Positions 43,047 through 51,665 of a DNA stretch of 64,000 nt are shown here, one piece after another. The notes beneath the pieces were generated by a model. That model was not told where the DNA came from and searched no databases. It saw nothing but the letters and a program-made list of their open reading frames with translations. The first letter of the stretch is position 1. Each line of letters starts with the position of its first letter. A program made the position numbers and the translations under genes. The stretch is from the NCBI RefSeq assembly GCF_028714775.1, contig NZ_JAQTLS010000010.1, positions 1 to 64,000 of the forward strand, read 5' to 3'. The stretch comes from Thiothrix sp. (GTDB lineage: Bacteria > Pseudomonadota > Gammaproteobacteria > Thiotrichales > Thiotrichaceae).

Positions 43047-44105
43047 ATGAAATACCGACTTGCTGGAGCAACACTTGCCATTGGCCTGTTGCCTGTAACA
43101 CTGTTAGCTGCACCTTACCCAGTACCAGCACCCTTAGCGCTGAACCAGATGGCGACCATTTCTGCCCCGGCGGAAAAAGCCACGCCCGCCAACACCCCCA
43201 AACGTTTGTACCAACGCTATTTAAGCAGCAGCCCCTACCTAACCGTAGCGCGGTTTACGGTAACGCCGGGACAAAAATACACCTTATACGAATGCGTACC
43301 AGCGCCACCGGATTCGGGTACGGGAACCAAAATAGGCGTCTGGATGGATGGCGTAACACCACTCACGGATAACACTAGCAGTTTCGGCGAAACATCGGGG
43401 GTTGTGCGTGGCTTTGCTACCCGTGGGCAAAGCCCGTGGCCGATTACTGCAAACGAAAGTGCCAAATGCGACCTGTATCGCCACAATTTCACCATTGCCC
43501 CAAACAGTGAACACAACTCGCTGTATATCGTGGCAACGTTCAACAAACCTAAGCTTTCCACCCAAGTGATGCTGAAAACACCTGCTGATGCCGATGCCGC
43601 CGTAGAAAAATCATCGGCACGCAGTAAGGGGAGCGTATGGCATTCTCCCTTACTGCTGCTCAATGTTCCGGGCGAAACCCCAACGGCAGGAACAGACACC
43701 CAGCCGACCCAGCCCAATACAACCACTTCACCGCAGGGCAATATCCAGATTCCTGATGCACCGACCACTGCCGACAATACCTCGCCTGCACTGGCTTATC
43801 CCAGTACAGTCAAGGCGTACATCCAACGCGGCGATTACGACACCTTCCGCGTGGAATTCCCCGGCGGTAAGTTCACCGTCAGTTCCCAAGGTGGGCTGGA
43901 TATAGTTGCAGACCTGTGGGATGACAAAGGCAACCGTTTGGCGCGTGCCGGAGATGATGCCAAGGCTGACTTTACCCTGACGCAAGCGGATTTACCTGCG
44001 GGCATTTACTACCTGCAAGTGCGCTACATGTACCACGCAGGGGAAGGCAACTACAGCATGGTGCTCGGTGATGGCGGCAACGCCACGTATCAGGAGCAGA
44101 AATAA
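43047..44105 (+). CDS. Exported protein with pre-peptidase C-terminal-like domain
   Basis: 352 aa. The signal peptide is MKYRLAGATLAIGLLPVTLL followed by AAP. A beta-rich central part (about 70-210) is unrecognised; a Thr/Pro/Gln-rich linker (TDTQPTQPNTTTSPQG) leads to a C-terminal PPC-like beta sandwich (YIQRGDYDTFRVEFPGG, DIVADLWDDKGNRLARAGDD, LPAGIYYLQVRYMYHAGEG). PPC domains often help secretion or binding. GAAGGAG precedes the ATG. Confidence 0.75.
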   Translation: MKYRLAGATLAIGLLPVTLLAAPYPVPAPLALNQMATISAPAEKATPANTPKRLYQRYLSSSPYLTVARFTVTPGQKYTLYECVPAPPDSGTGTKIGVWMDGVTPLTDNTSSFGETSGVVRGFATRGQSPWPITANESAKCDLYRHNFTIAPNSEHNSLYIVATFNKPKLSTQVMLKTPADADAAVEKSSARSKGSVWHSPLLLLNVPGETPTAGTDTQPTQPNTTTSPQGNIQIPDAPTTADNTSPALAYPSTVKAYIQRGDYDTFRVEFPGGKFTVSSQGGLDIVADLWDDKGNRLARAGDDAKADFTLTQADLPAGIYYLQVRYMYHAGEGNYSMVLGDGGNATYQEQK

Positions 44106-44176
44106 ACCGGGACGGGGATCATTCCCCGACGGATGGCAGGTGTTTTTTGCTGTTTAATTGAACCGCAAAGCCTACG

Positions 44177-44188
44177 ATACAGTCTACA
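44177..44188. repeat. 12-mer ATACAGTCTACA, second copy
   Basis: Identical to 12252-12263. Here it lies 34 bases before the start of the gene at 44222. In the other copy it forms half of a dyad. Confidence 0.35.
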
Positions 44189-44221
44189 CTTCTGGGCTGT
44201 ATTAAAAAGGCAACGATCAAG

Positions 44222-44728
44222 ATGAACACACCACAAATAACACCGATGGAAAATCAACACAATGCCACGGGGCTGGAGCAGTATACCTGCACCCCGTGCC
44301 ACGCTAAGCAAGAAAAATACGGGGACACCCCCTACTTGGCGATGAACCTGTGGTTCCAACCCGAAACCACCGACCACGACAGGCATCTGCTGCTGGAGCT
44401 GCGTAACTTGCGCCACGACTGGCAATTGCATCACGTTAAAATCGCTTTCATCACCCCAGACCCCAACCCTTACCTTGAGGATGGCTCGCCTGCTATGGTG
44501 TTTTCGCCGGGGAATGGCATCCCGCTAGCGGATATGGATGGGCAAAATGACGCGCAATGCACCATGCAGAAAATCACTTTCCACAACCGTTTGGCGGAAG
44601 CCAATAATGTCCAGTTTTATGCCGGGGTTTGCTTCGAGGCCAGCCATATCCGCCGCCCGCTAGAGGTGCAAAGTGGCTATGTGCTGTTCAAAAGCGGGCT
44701 GCCGTGTAGCGCAGGGCACTCGGAATAA
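44222..44728 (+). CDS. Uncharacterised soluble protein
   Basis: 168 aa, no signal peptide or membrane segment. It has a CTPCHAKQE pair of cysteines near the N-terminus, an acidic middle and cysteines near the end (GVCFEASH, GLPCSAGHSE). AAGG lies about 10 bases upstream. No family recognised. The next gene begins 9 bases later, so the two are likely co-transcribed. Confidence 0.65.
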   Translation: MNTPQITPMENQHNATGLEQYTCTPCHAKQEKYGDTPYLAMNLWFQPETTDHDRHLLLELRNLRHDWQLHHVKIAFITPDPNPYLEDGSPAMVFSPGNGIPLADMDGQNDAQCTMQKITFHNRLAEANNVQFYAGVCFEASHIRRPLEVQSGYVLFKSGLPCSAGHSE

Positions 44729-44737
44729 CGCCGGGTA

Positions 44738-45430
44738 ATGCAAAAAATAACACGCCAGATTACCCGCTGGGGCATCACCTTCCTGCTGTTGCTGGCGCAA
44801 ACGCCCGCTAACGCCGCAGATACGGCGCAACTCCCACGCCCTGCATGGTGGGCGCAACCCGTAGCCGTGGAAGGTGCGCCTAACCTGTATCGGGTGACGC
44901 CACACCTTTACCGTTCTGCCCAACCTTCCCCGGACGGTTTTCAGGCGTTGGAAAAATCGGGCATCCTGCGGGTGCTCAATTTACGCCAATACCACGATGA
45001 CCAGAGTGCCGCCACGGGTACGCATCTGGCCTTGAACCATGTGTGGGTGAATCCCGGCGATTTTGGCGAACGTGAAATGCTGGCGGCGCTGAACGTGATT
45101 GCCCAATCCCGTGAACCCGTGCTGGTGCATTGCCTGCACGGTGCTGACCGTACCGGCACGGTGGTCGCCTTATACCGCATGGTCTGCCAAGGCTGGGACA
45201 AAACGCAGGCGCTGGATGAACTGATGCAAGGTGGGTATGGCTACCACCCGTTCTTTACGAATGTCCCCGAATTTATCCACCAAGTGGATGTTGGGAAAAT
45301 GCGCCAACAGGTCAGCGGGCCGGGGTGTCCGCTCAATCAGGCAGACCCAACACTTGCGCACTCCGCGCAAACACATCCGGCGGAACTCCCAGTGCCTGTT
45401 TCAGCGCCACGTCCCGATCCCAATGGTTAG
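44738..45430 (+). CDS. Exported dual-specificity/tyrosine phosphatase-like protein
   Basis: 230 aa. The signal peptide ends near TPANAAD. The phosphatase loop is HCLHGADRTGTV (CX5R intact), preceded by a possible general acid in the HVWVNPGDFGE region. It matches periplasmic DSP-like phosphatases of Gram-negative bacteria. The last 32 or so codons (ADPTLAHSAQTHPAELPVPV) are antisense to the end of the convergent amidohydrolase gene (98-base overlap). Confidence 0.82.
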   Translation: MQKITRQITRWGITFLLLLAQTPANAADTAQLPRPAWWAQPVAVEGAPNLYRVTPHLYRSAQPSPDGFQALEKSGILRVLNLRQYHDDQSAATGTHLALNHVWVNPGDFGEREMLAALNVIAQSREPVLVHCLHGADRTGTVVALYRMVCQGWDKTQALDELMQGGYGYHPFFTNVPEFIHQVDVGKMRQQVSGPGCPLNQADPTLAHSAQTHPAELPVPVSAPRPDPNG

Positions 45431-46451
45431 GGATACTGTTAATGCGGTGCATATCGTCTTTGCTCAGGTTGAGTGGGAAATACCACGCGGAACTCAGGAT
45501 CATATTGGACATCGGAAAATCACTTCCATACAGCAATCGCCCCTTAAGCCGGGGTTCCTGTAGTGCCTTACCCATAAAACCCAGTTTGTTAATTTGCGTC
45601 AGGCTGGAAATGTCGGCGTAGAGCGTAGGGTATTGCGCAAACATCGGCAGGATACGCTGGTAATTGTCTTCGCCCGCACTCATCCCGGTGGTGGCAACAT
45701 GCCCGGCAATCACTGTCACCCCCAACGACAACGGTAATGCCAAGCGGCGCGGATCACCGAAAGCATCATTGGCATTACTGAATGCCTGTTCCTGCCCGGT
45801 ATGGCTCAATAGCGGCAAATGCAATTCACGCATTTTCAGGTAAAAGGGCGTCAGTTGCGGATCAGCCGGATCAATCTGCTGGATGTTTGGAATCCACTTC
45901 ACCAACACCGCACCTTGCCGTTTGGCAGTTTCCAAGCGTTGCAACGCATCTTTACGATAAGGGTTGATGCTTGCACCAAAGTAAAACAGCTTGGGGTAAC
46001 GTTGCACTTGCGCCGCCACGTAAGCATTCGGGATGTAAACTTCCGTGCGGGGCAAATCCAGCTCCCCTTTGGCATCCACCACCCCGTCCAGTGCCAGCAA
46101 CACCGCCGCATCGACGCTGCTGGAAGCTTGCAAGCGGGCGGCAATCTTATCCACCACCACTTGGTCGCCGTGCGCTTCCACTTCCTTGCGCGTAACACCA
46201 AATCCGCTGAGGTATTGGTCAAAACGGAAATTGGCACGTAATGCCGGTGACACGTAGCAACCGCTGCCACCATTGCCATAACCGGCAATATGCGCATGCA
46301 TGTCTACAATTTTGCCCGTTGGCAAAGCCGCAGGCGGCACGACTGGGCCGCTAAAAAGGGCTTCGCGTAGCAGCAGCGCCACAACCATCATGCCCAACAG
46401 CAACACCGGCACACCCAGCAATAAACGCCAGACCCAAGAGCGTCGTTTCAC
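45333..46451 (-). CDS. Membrane-anchored amidohydrolase family protein
   Basis: 372 aa with a GTG start. An N-terminal membrane helix (about 8-30) is followed by a TIM barrel of the amidohydrolase 2 type: VDMHAHIAGYG, VKWIPNIQQIDP, LPLLSHTGQEQ, VIAGHVATTG and LLYGSDFPMSN. These hold the expected metal-binding His residues and the Asp. The substrate is unknown; family members include metal-dependent hydrolases and decarboxylases. It begins 3 bases after the upstream lipoprotein gene. Confidence 0.82.
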   Translation of the reverse strand: MKRRSWVWRLLLGVPVLLLGMMVVALLLREALFSGPVVPPAALPTGKIVDMHAHIAGYGNGGSGCYVSPALRANFRFDQYLSGFGVTRKEVEAHGDQVVVDKIAARLQASSSVDAAVLLALDGVVDAKGELDLPRTEVYIPNAYVAAQVQRYPKLFYFGASINPYRKDALQRLETAKRQGAVLVKWIPNIQQIDPADPQLTPFYLKMRELHLPLLSHTGQEQAFSNANDAFGDPRRLALPLSLGVTVIAGHVATTGMSAGEDNYQRILPMFAQYPTLYADISSLTQINKLGFMGKALQEPRLKGRLLYGSDFPMSNMILSSAWYFPLNLSKDDMHRINSIPNHWDRDVALKQALGVPPDVFARSAQVLGLPD

Positions 46452-46454
46452 GTA

Positions 46455-47075
46455 TTAATACCCGCCCGACAGCACCCACAAGCCAAAAAATGGCGCGAGC
46501 ACAATGCCGCCCAACACCGCTGTTACCCCATCCGCCGCCAATGCCAGCGGGGTCAGAGCAATTTTCGCAGCAGTATCTGCGGCATCATCCGGCGCGATAA
46601 TGCTCACGCGATACGGTTGGTGGAAGTAAGCTGTTTGCGGCACTTTCACATCACCCGCCAGATAGCGCGTGCCTTGGATGGTGGCGCTGTATTCCAACAC
46701 GCTGGTATTGTTACCCGCTTTGAAACCGCGTTGGGTAAGGAACCGCTTTTCCGTGGCGCTTAATTGGGCAAGATTGGATTGTAAGGTGTAATTACCCGTC
46801 ACCGTTTGCCCGGCATTGACGCTAAATGTACCGAAAGTTGGGGTGAGCTTGTTACGCCCTTGCCATTGCAGCAGCGATTTCAGCGGTTCACCCAGAGGGA
46901 AAATGAAGTGATGCTCCTCACCCGCCACCACCAAAGTGGCAGCATCTTGGGTGACGAGGAAACTTTTGATCTTTTCGGTGCTGCTACTTTTATTGGAATG
47001 CAACGCTTGGGTAGCGCAGCCAAACAAGGCAATCCCCAGCAAGACGATTAGCAGGATACGGAGTAACAGGCGCAT
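46455..47075 (-). CDS. Uncharacterised lipoprotein
   Basis: 206 aa. The lipobox is ALFGC, followed by a beta-rich domain (GEEHHFIFPLGEPLKSLLQW, VNAGQTVTGNYTLQSN, GTRYLAGDVKVPQ) and a C-terminal hydrophobic segment (about 175-203) that may insert in a membrane. AAGGAAA precedes the ATG at 47075. No family recognised. It is coupled to the amidohydrolase gene. Confidence 0.7.
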   Translation of the reverse strand: MRLLLRILLIVLLGIALFGCATQALHSNKSSSTEKIKSFLVTQDAATLVVAGEEHHFIFPLGEPLKSLLQWQGRNKLTPTFGTFSVNAGQTVTGNYTLQSNLAQLSATEKRFLTQRGFKAGNNTSVLEYSATIQGTRYLAGDVKVPQTAYFHQPYRVSIIAPDDAADTAAKIALTPLALAADGVTAVLGGIVLAPFFGLWVLSGGY

Positions 47076-47259
47076 GGCGGTTTCCTTATTGTGGTTGGTG
47101 AACCAAGGCATCTTGCCCCGCCACGCCACTTGCTGAAAAGCAGCAGACCACCAAGTATCGGATAGCAATACCGAAAGGCGCGAAATACGCATCTTGTCGA
47201 TAAGCCAGCGGAATTATGGAATAGTTACCCCTTTAGCGCCCCACACCGAAGGAACCGCC

Positions 47260-47736
47260 ATGCAAATCTGGGTCGATGCCGATGCCTGCCCCAATGTGAT
47301 CAAGGAAATTCTGTTCCGCGCCGCCGAACGGATGCAAATCCGCACCACGCTGGTGGCAAACCAATTCGTGCGCACCCCGCCATCGCTATACATCAAAAGC
47401 ATCCAAGTCGCCTCAGGGTTTGACGTGGCGGATAACCGCATTGTGCAAGAATTATCGGCAGGCGACTTGGTGATTACCGCCGACATCCCACTCGCAGCGG
47501 AAGTAATTGAAAAGAAAGGTCACGCGCTCAACCCGCGCGGACAATTTTACACCCCCGAAAATATCCGCGAACGTCTGCGCATCCGCAATGCGATGGAAGA
47601 AATGCGCAACAGCGGCGTTATGACCGGCGGGCCACCGACCTTGAACCAAACCGACCGCCAAGCCTTTGCCAACCAGCTTGACCGTTTTCTGGCGCGTTAT
47701 GCGAAAACCGCAGCCAAACCGTCAGGAAATGGCTGA
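47260..47736 (+). CDS. yaiI: YaiI/YqxD family protein (DUF188)
   Basis: 158 aa. It begins [20 protein letters not shown], with [40 protein letters not shown] and [20 protein letters not shown]. This is the UPF0178 family, PIN-like in fold but not biochemically settled. AAGGAA precedes the ATG at 47260. It overlaps the convergent cobU end by 15 bases. Confidence 0.92.
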   Translation: MQIWVDADACPNVIKEILFRAAERMQIRTTLVANQFVRTPPSLYIKSIQVASGFDVADNRIVQELSAGDLVITADIPLAAEVIEKKGHALNPRGQFYTPENIRERLRIRNAMEEMRNSGVMTGGPPTLNQTDRQAFANQLDRFLARYAKTAAKPSGNG

Positions 47737-48246
47737 ACCCTTCAACACATGCGGCAAGCCCGCCACCATAAACACCACGCGTTGCATTTGCGCTGCCAAT
47801 TGCTGGTGCAAACGCCCCGCTTCATCGACGTAACGGCGAGTCAGCTCACCCAAGGGAATGACCCCCAACCCCACTTCGTTACTGACAAAAATAATGTCAC
47901 CGGAAAGTTCTGGCAGGCATTGCAGTAATTGCGTGGTTTCCTGCTGCAAGCGGCTGACATCTTCCGCGCACAACAAATTGGTCAGCCACAAGGTCAGGCA
48001 ATCAACCAGCAGCAAACGTCCGGGTGCGGCGTGTTGTTGCAGGCAAGTTGCCAAGGCCAGCGGCTCTTCGATGGTTTGCCAATGGGCGGGACGGTTGGCT
48101 TGATGGTGCGCAATGCGGGACTGCATTTCGGCGTCTTGCGCGGTGGCAGTGGCGATATAAATGACTTCGCGCCCGGACTGTTGCGCCAGCGTTTCGGCAT
48201 AACGGCTTTTGCCCGACCGTGCGCCACCAAGGATGAGACTTTGCAA
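47722..48246 (-). CDS. cobU: Adenosylcobinamide kinase / adenosylcobinamide-phosphate guanylyltransferase
   Basis: 174 aa, TTG start with TAGGA about 9 bases upstream. The P-loop is [12 protein letters not shown]; further motifs are [36 protein letters not shown] and [20 protein letters not shown]. It phosphorylates adenosylcobinamide and forms the GDP derivative, in cobalamin assembly or salvage. No other cob genes are within the window. Confidence 0.93.
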   Translation of the reverse strand: MQSLILGGARSGKSRYAETLAQQSGREVIYIATATAQDAEMQSRIAHHQANRPAHWQTIEEPLALATCLQQHAAPGRLLLVDCLTLWLTNLLCAEDVSRLQQETTQLLQCLPELSGDIIFVSNEVGLGVIPLGELTRRYVDEAGRLHQQLAAQMQRVVFMVAGLPHVLKGSAIS

Positions 48247-48320
48247 GGTGTAATCCTACAAAAATGATGACGATACACTATGCTTAAGGGGAAGATCAAA
48301 ACCAGTGAAGGGGGTTCATT

Positions 48321-49007
48321 ATGAGTACAACCGGCTATTCTTTAGCAACGTCGCCCGTCATCGTTGACGGCATCACTTTGCTAAAATCAATGCCACCAGA
48401 ATGCCAACTGAATTTCCACATCGACGTGGTTGGCTCCGGTCATGTGCTAGAAACATCGCATAGCGTTGAAAACCACCACATCAGCATTTTCCTCACCCAC
48501 ATTACCCCCGAGCGGGTTGAAAGCAAGTTACCGCAACGCCTGAACGAGTCGGTCGATTTGGGTACGCTGGAAGCTGGGCATTATGTGGTAACTTTTTATA
48601 CCCGAGGGGATGATGCGGAAGGCACTGATTTCAGGCCAAGCAAAGCCGTCATCCTGTACGCACACGGGGAAGACGATGCGCAATTGCCACCCGACCATTC
48701 GCACGATTGGCACGCTTGGATCAACGCCATGCCGCCCGGCCCCAGTGCTTTGCATGTCAGCGGCACGGTTACAGTTCCCGATGGCAACAAAGTGGTGAAA
48801 CTGGTGCGGGCAGCGCCGCAGGGTTTCAACCCGCGCATCCTGATCCTTGATCTGGAAATGCACGATGCATCCGCATCAATTTCCAGCGACACCGAAGTGA
48901 AGGTGCATTACAGCGAAGCGGCAGGCGTGGACAGTTTCGACAGCATCCACATCCGCTTCCCCAATGGCGGGGATGTTTTCATCGACAACATCATTGTTGC
49001 CTATTGA
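48321..49007 (+). CDS. Uncharacterised beta-rich protein
   Basis: 228 aa without signal peptide. Segments VILYAHGEDDAQLPPDHSHD, ALHVSGTVTVPDGNKVVKLV and IHIRFPNGGDVFIDNIIVAY suggest beta-sandwich units. No family recognised. It stands alone between cobU and a convergent membrane-protein gene. Confidence 0.65.
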   Translation: MSTTGYSLATSPVIVDGITLLKSMPPECQLNFHIDVVGSGHVLETSHSVENHHISIFLTHITPERVESKLPQRLNESVDLGTLEAGHYVVTFYTRGDDAEGTDFRPSKAVILYAHGEDDAQLPPDHSHDWHAWINAMPPGPSALHVSGTVTVPDGNKVVKLVRAAPQGFNPRILILDLEMHDASASISSDTEVKVHYSEAAGVDSFDSIHIRFPNGGDVFIDNIIVAY

Positions 49008-49019
49008 GTGCGGCAAGCG

Positions 49020-49583
49020 TTAGAACAAGGCGAGCAACAACAACACAATGCTGACCAAAATCAGCAGCAATACGAACAACAGTGACAGTGCACCAAGTAT
49101 CAGGGACAGCGGGTTAGCCAATGTCCCGATGCTGATGTAAGAGCCGACCAGTTCCCGCGCTTCCGTCGCCATTGAGCCGATGCTCCACAAGCTTTTCGCG
49201 GAACTCAAGAAACCCAGCTTTTGGGTCTTACCCTCGCGGATACCTTGCACCGTTTCCTTAATTTCGCCTTTGGCATCGTTCATCATTTCCCCGGCGATGT
49301 TGGGCAAATCCTTGATGTCTTCCAATACCCACCAAAAGCGCAGCAAAATCAGGATCGGCAACAGCAATACACCCGCCACCACCAACGCGCTGGTGAGCGA
49401 AAAGTGTTTGAGGAAATACAGCCACACGAAAATCCACGCATCCAACCCCACACCCAGCAGGGCAGCGAAGCGCACCTTGTCGGAAACGCTATCCACCAGC
49501 GGTAACAGGCGGTTGAAAATTTCCAGCAAGCGTTGCTGGGTGGAAACTTCTGTGGCGGTAGGTGTTTGCGCTACTTCTGACAT
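49020..49583 (-). CDS. Uncharacterised multi-helix membrane protein
   Basis: 187 aa with hydrophobic helices at about 38-58, 62-85 and 152-187 and an amphipathic middle (DIKDLPNIAGEMMNDAKGEI). No recognised family. It overlaps the end of rlmI by 13 bases on the same strand, so the two are probably one transcript. Confidence 0.68.
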   Translation of the reverse strand: MSEVAQTPTATEVSTQQRLLEIFNRLLPLVDSVSDKVRFAALLGVGLDAWIFVWLYFLKHFSLTSALVVAGVLLLPILILLRFWWVLEDIKDLPNIAGEMMNDAKGEIKETVQGIREGKTQKLGFLSSAKSLWSIGSMATEARELVGSYISIGTLANPLSLILGALSLLFVLLLILVSIVLLLLALF

Positions 49584-50758
49584 ACCAAACCTTTCAAATA
49601 ATAACCTTCGGGGAACGCCAAGCGTGTCGGGTGATCAGTAGCCTGATCCAGCTTGCGCAGGATACGTGCATCGCAACCCGCATCCACGGCGGCGTCAGCG
49701 ACAATTTTCTGGAATAAACCGCTTTCCATCAAGCCCGAACACGAGAACGTGAACAACAAACCACCCGGTCGCAGCAATTTGAACCCCAGCAAGTTGATGT
49801 CTTTGTAACCGCGTGCCGCCTTTTCCAATTGGTTACGGTTCTCTGCAAATTTGGGTGGGTCAAGTACCACCATGTCGAATTGGCGGCCTTCGTTGCGGTA
49901 TTCGCGCAGCAGTTTGAATACGTCGCCACAAATATGTTCCATTTTTTCCGGTGCAAAACCGTTCAGCGCTGCGGTATCGGCAGCAATGTCCAGTGCGGGT
50001 TGCGAGGCGTCGATATTGATGGCTTTTTCCGCCCCGCCGTGTAGCGCGGCAATGGAAAATCCGCCGGTGTACGAAAAGCAGTTAAGCACGGTTTTGCCTG
50101 CTGCATACTGTTGTAACACGCTGCGGTTGTCACGCTGGTCGAGGTAAAAGCCGGTTTTGTGCCCGTTGACGACATCCACGCGGTAATGGCGGCCTTCTTC
50201 CACAATGTCGATGTGTGCAGGCTGCGCCTCACCTTTGAGGATGCCGACAGTGGTTTCCAACCCTTCTTTCTTGCGCACATCCACGTCGGAACGCTCGTAG
50301 ATACCCTTGGCAGGAATCACGTCCAGCAGCGCATCGGCGATGGTGTGTTTCCAAAATTCCGCCCCGGTGGTCAAAGCTTGCATCACCAGCCAATCGCCGA
50401 AAACATCCACTACCACACCCGGCAGTCCATCGGATTCGGCATTGATTAAACGGTAGCCGGAATTGCGTTGCGGAATACCCAATTGCTGGCGGTATGCCAA
50501 GGCTTGCTGGATACGGCGCGTAAAGAAATCGCGGTCAATAGGTTCTTCCGTAAAAGCCCACAAGCGCACCTGAATTTGTGAAGCAGGCGACCACGCACCA
50601 ACACCCAGCAAATCCCCGCCCGCAGTGCGGACTTCGACGGTTTCGCCGGATTGTGGTTTACCCTTGACGTGTTGGACTGCGCCGGAAAAAACCCACGGAT
50701 GGTGGGCGCGGACATTTTTATCGCGCCCCTGTTTTAGGATGACCTGACCATTGACCAC
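49571..50758 (-). CDS. rlmI: 23S rRNA m5C methyltransferase RlmI-like
   Basis: 395 aa with a GTG start. The N-terminal PUA domain (VILKQGRDKNVRAHHPWVFS) is followed by a SAM methyltransferase with motif I VLNCFSYTGGFSIAALHGGA and motif IV VLDPPKFAENRNQ. E. coli RlmI makes m5C1962 in 23S rRNA. The length and domain order are typical. Confidence 0.9.
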   Translation of the reverse strand: MVNGQVILKQGRDKNVRAHHPWVFSGAVQHVKGKPQSGETVEVRTAGGDLLGVGAWSPASQIQVRLWAFTEEPIDRDFFTRRIQQALAYRQQLGIPQRNSGYRLINAESDGLPGVVVDVFGDWLVMQALTTGAEFWKHTIADALLDVIPAKGIYERSDVDVRKKEGLETTVGILKGEAQPAHIDIVEEGRHYRVDVVNGHKTGFYLDQRDNRSVLQQYAAGKTVLNCFSYTGGFSIAALHGGAEKAINIDASQPALDIAADTAALNGFAPEKMEHICGDVFKLLREYRNEGRQFDMVVLDPPKFAENRNQLEKAARGYKDINLLGFKLLRPGGLLFTFSCSGLMESGLFQKIVADAAVDAGCDARILRKLDQATDHPTRLAFPEGYYLKGLVCQK

Positions 50759-50914
50759 GGGCTTTGCGCCTATTCCGTTATTCGTGCGCAGGATTATAGC
50801 CGTTGCACATTGATCGACGTACCTTAATCTGCACGTTCCGGCGTAAACGAACCGTTCCTACCTAGCCCTTGTGCTAGAATGGGCGAAATATTGGTAGAAA
50901 AGGATGGAACACCC

Positions 50915-51172
50915 ATGCTGTCAAACTCCATACACGTCGAATACCCCGCCCATTTTCCTGATGCATTGCAAATGACGCCGACGGCGTTTGCGCAGGAAGC
51001 GCGTATGGCAATGGCGGTCAAGTTGTTTGAAATGAAACGCCTATCATCCGGCATGGCAGCTCAACTGGCAGGCATCGAACGGGTAACTTTCTTGCTGAAC
51101 CTGCACCGTTACGGTGTGCCGATGCTGGATTTGCCGATGGATGAGCTTGAGGCAGACTTAGCCAATGCTTGA
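50915..51172 (+). CDS. UPF0175-family antitoxin
   Basis: 85 aa. Core: FAQEARMAMAVKLFEMKRLS, then SGMAAQLAGIERVTFLLNLH and RYGVPMLDLPMDELEADL. UPF0175 proteins are small DNA-binding partners of DUF3368 PIN-like toxins. Its stop overlaps the toxin start by 8 bases. The ATG at 50915 has GGA 6 bases upstream; 50879 is a longer alternative. Confidence 0.85.
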   Translation: MLSNSIHVEYPAHFPDALQMTPTAFAQEARMAMAVKLFEMKRLSSGMAAQLAGIERVTFLLNLHRYGVPMLDLPMDELEADLANA

Positions 51173-51656
51173 ACAGAAAACCATCGTCATTAACACCAGT
51201 CCGCTGATTGCCCTAGTAGCGGAGTGGGGAACATTGGAACCGCTGCGCAGTCTGTATACTGCGGTACATGTCCCGTTTGAAGTGGCAGAAGAAATTTGCC
51301 GGGGTGGTGACAATAACTTCGCCATACCAGAATTCATGGCAGCCAGTTTCCTGCATAAAGCTCAGCAGTCCGTTAAGATTTCACCGTTTTTGGCAAATTC
51401 GCTCGACAGAGGCGAAGCTGCCGTTATCCAACTGGCACTGGACAAAGGTCTTGAAACGGTTTGTATTGATGAAGCCATCGGCAGGCGCGTTGCCCGCCTC
51501 AATGGCTTGACGCTGACAGGTTCAACCGGGGTATTGGTGCGCTACAAACAGGAACACCCAGAGTTTTCACTAGCTCAGGCTATCCAGCGGATGCAGGCAA
51601 GAGGCATACGATTGGGCGTAGATGTCATCGAATTTGCACTAAAACATGATACTTAA
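51165..51656 (+). CDS. DUF3368 PIN-like toxin
   Basis: 163 aa. The PIN-like marks are INTSPLIALVAEW near the N-terminus (Asn in place of the usual first Asp, as in DUF3368), LDRGEAAVIQLALDKGLETV, CIDEAIGRRVARL and LTGSTGVLVRYK. These fit a metal-dependent ribonuclease fold. It pairs with the overlapping UPF0175 antitoxin. A TIR-domain gene begins 9 bases after its stop. Confidence 0.87.
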   Translation: MLEQKTIVINTSPLIALVAEWGTLEPLRSLYTAVHVPFEVAEEICRGGDNNFAIPEFMAASFLHKAQQSVKISPFLANSLDRGEAAVIQLALDKGLETVCIDEAIGRRVARLNGLTLTGSTGVLVRYKQEHPEFSLAQAIQRMQARGIRLGVDVIEFALKHDT

Positions 51657-51665
51657 TGGTCACTG

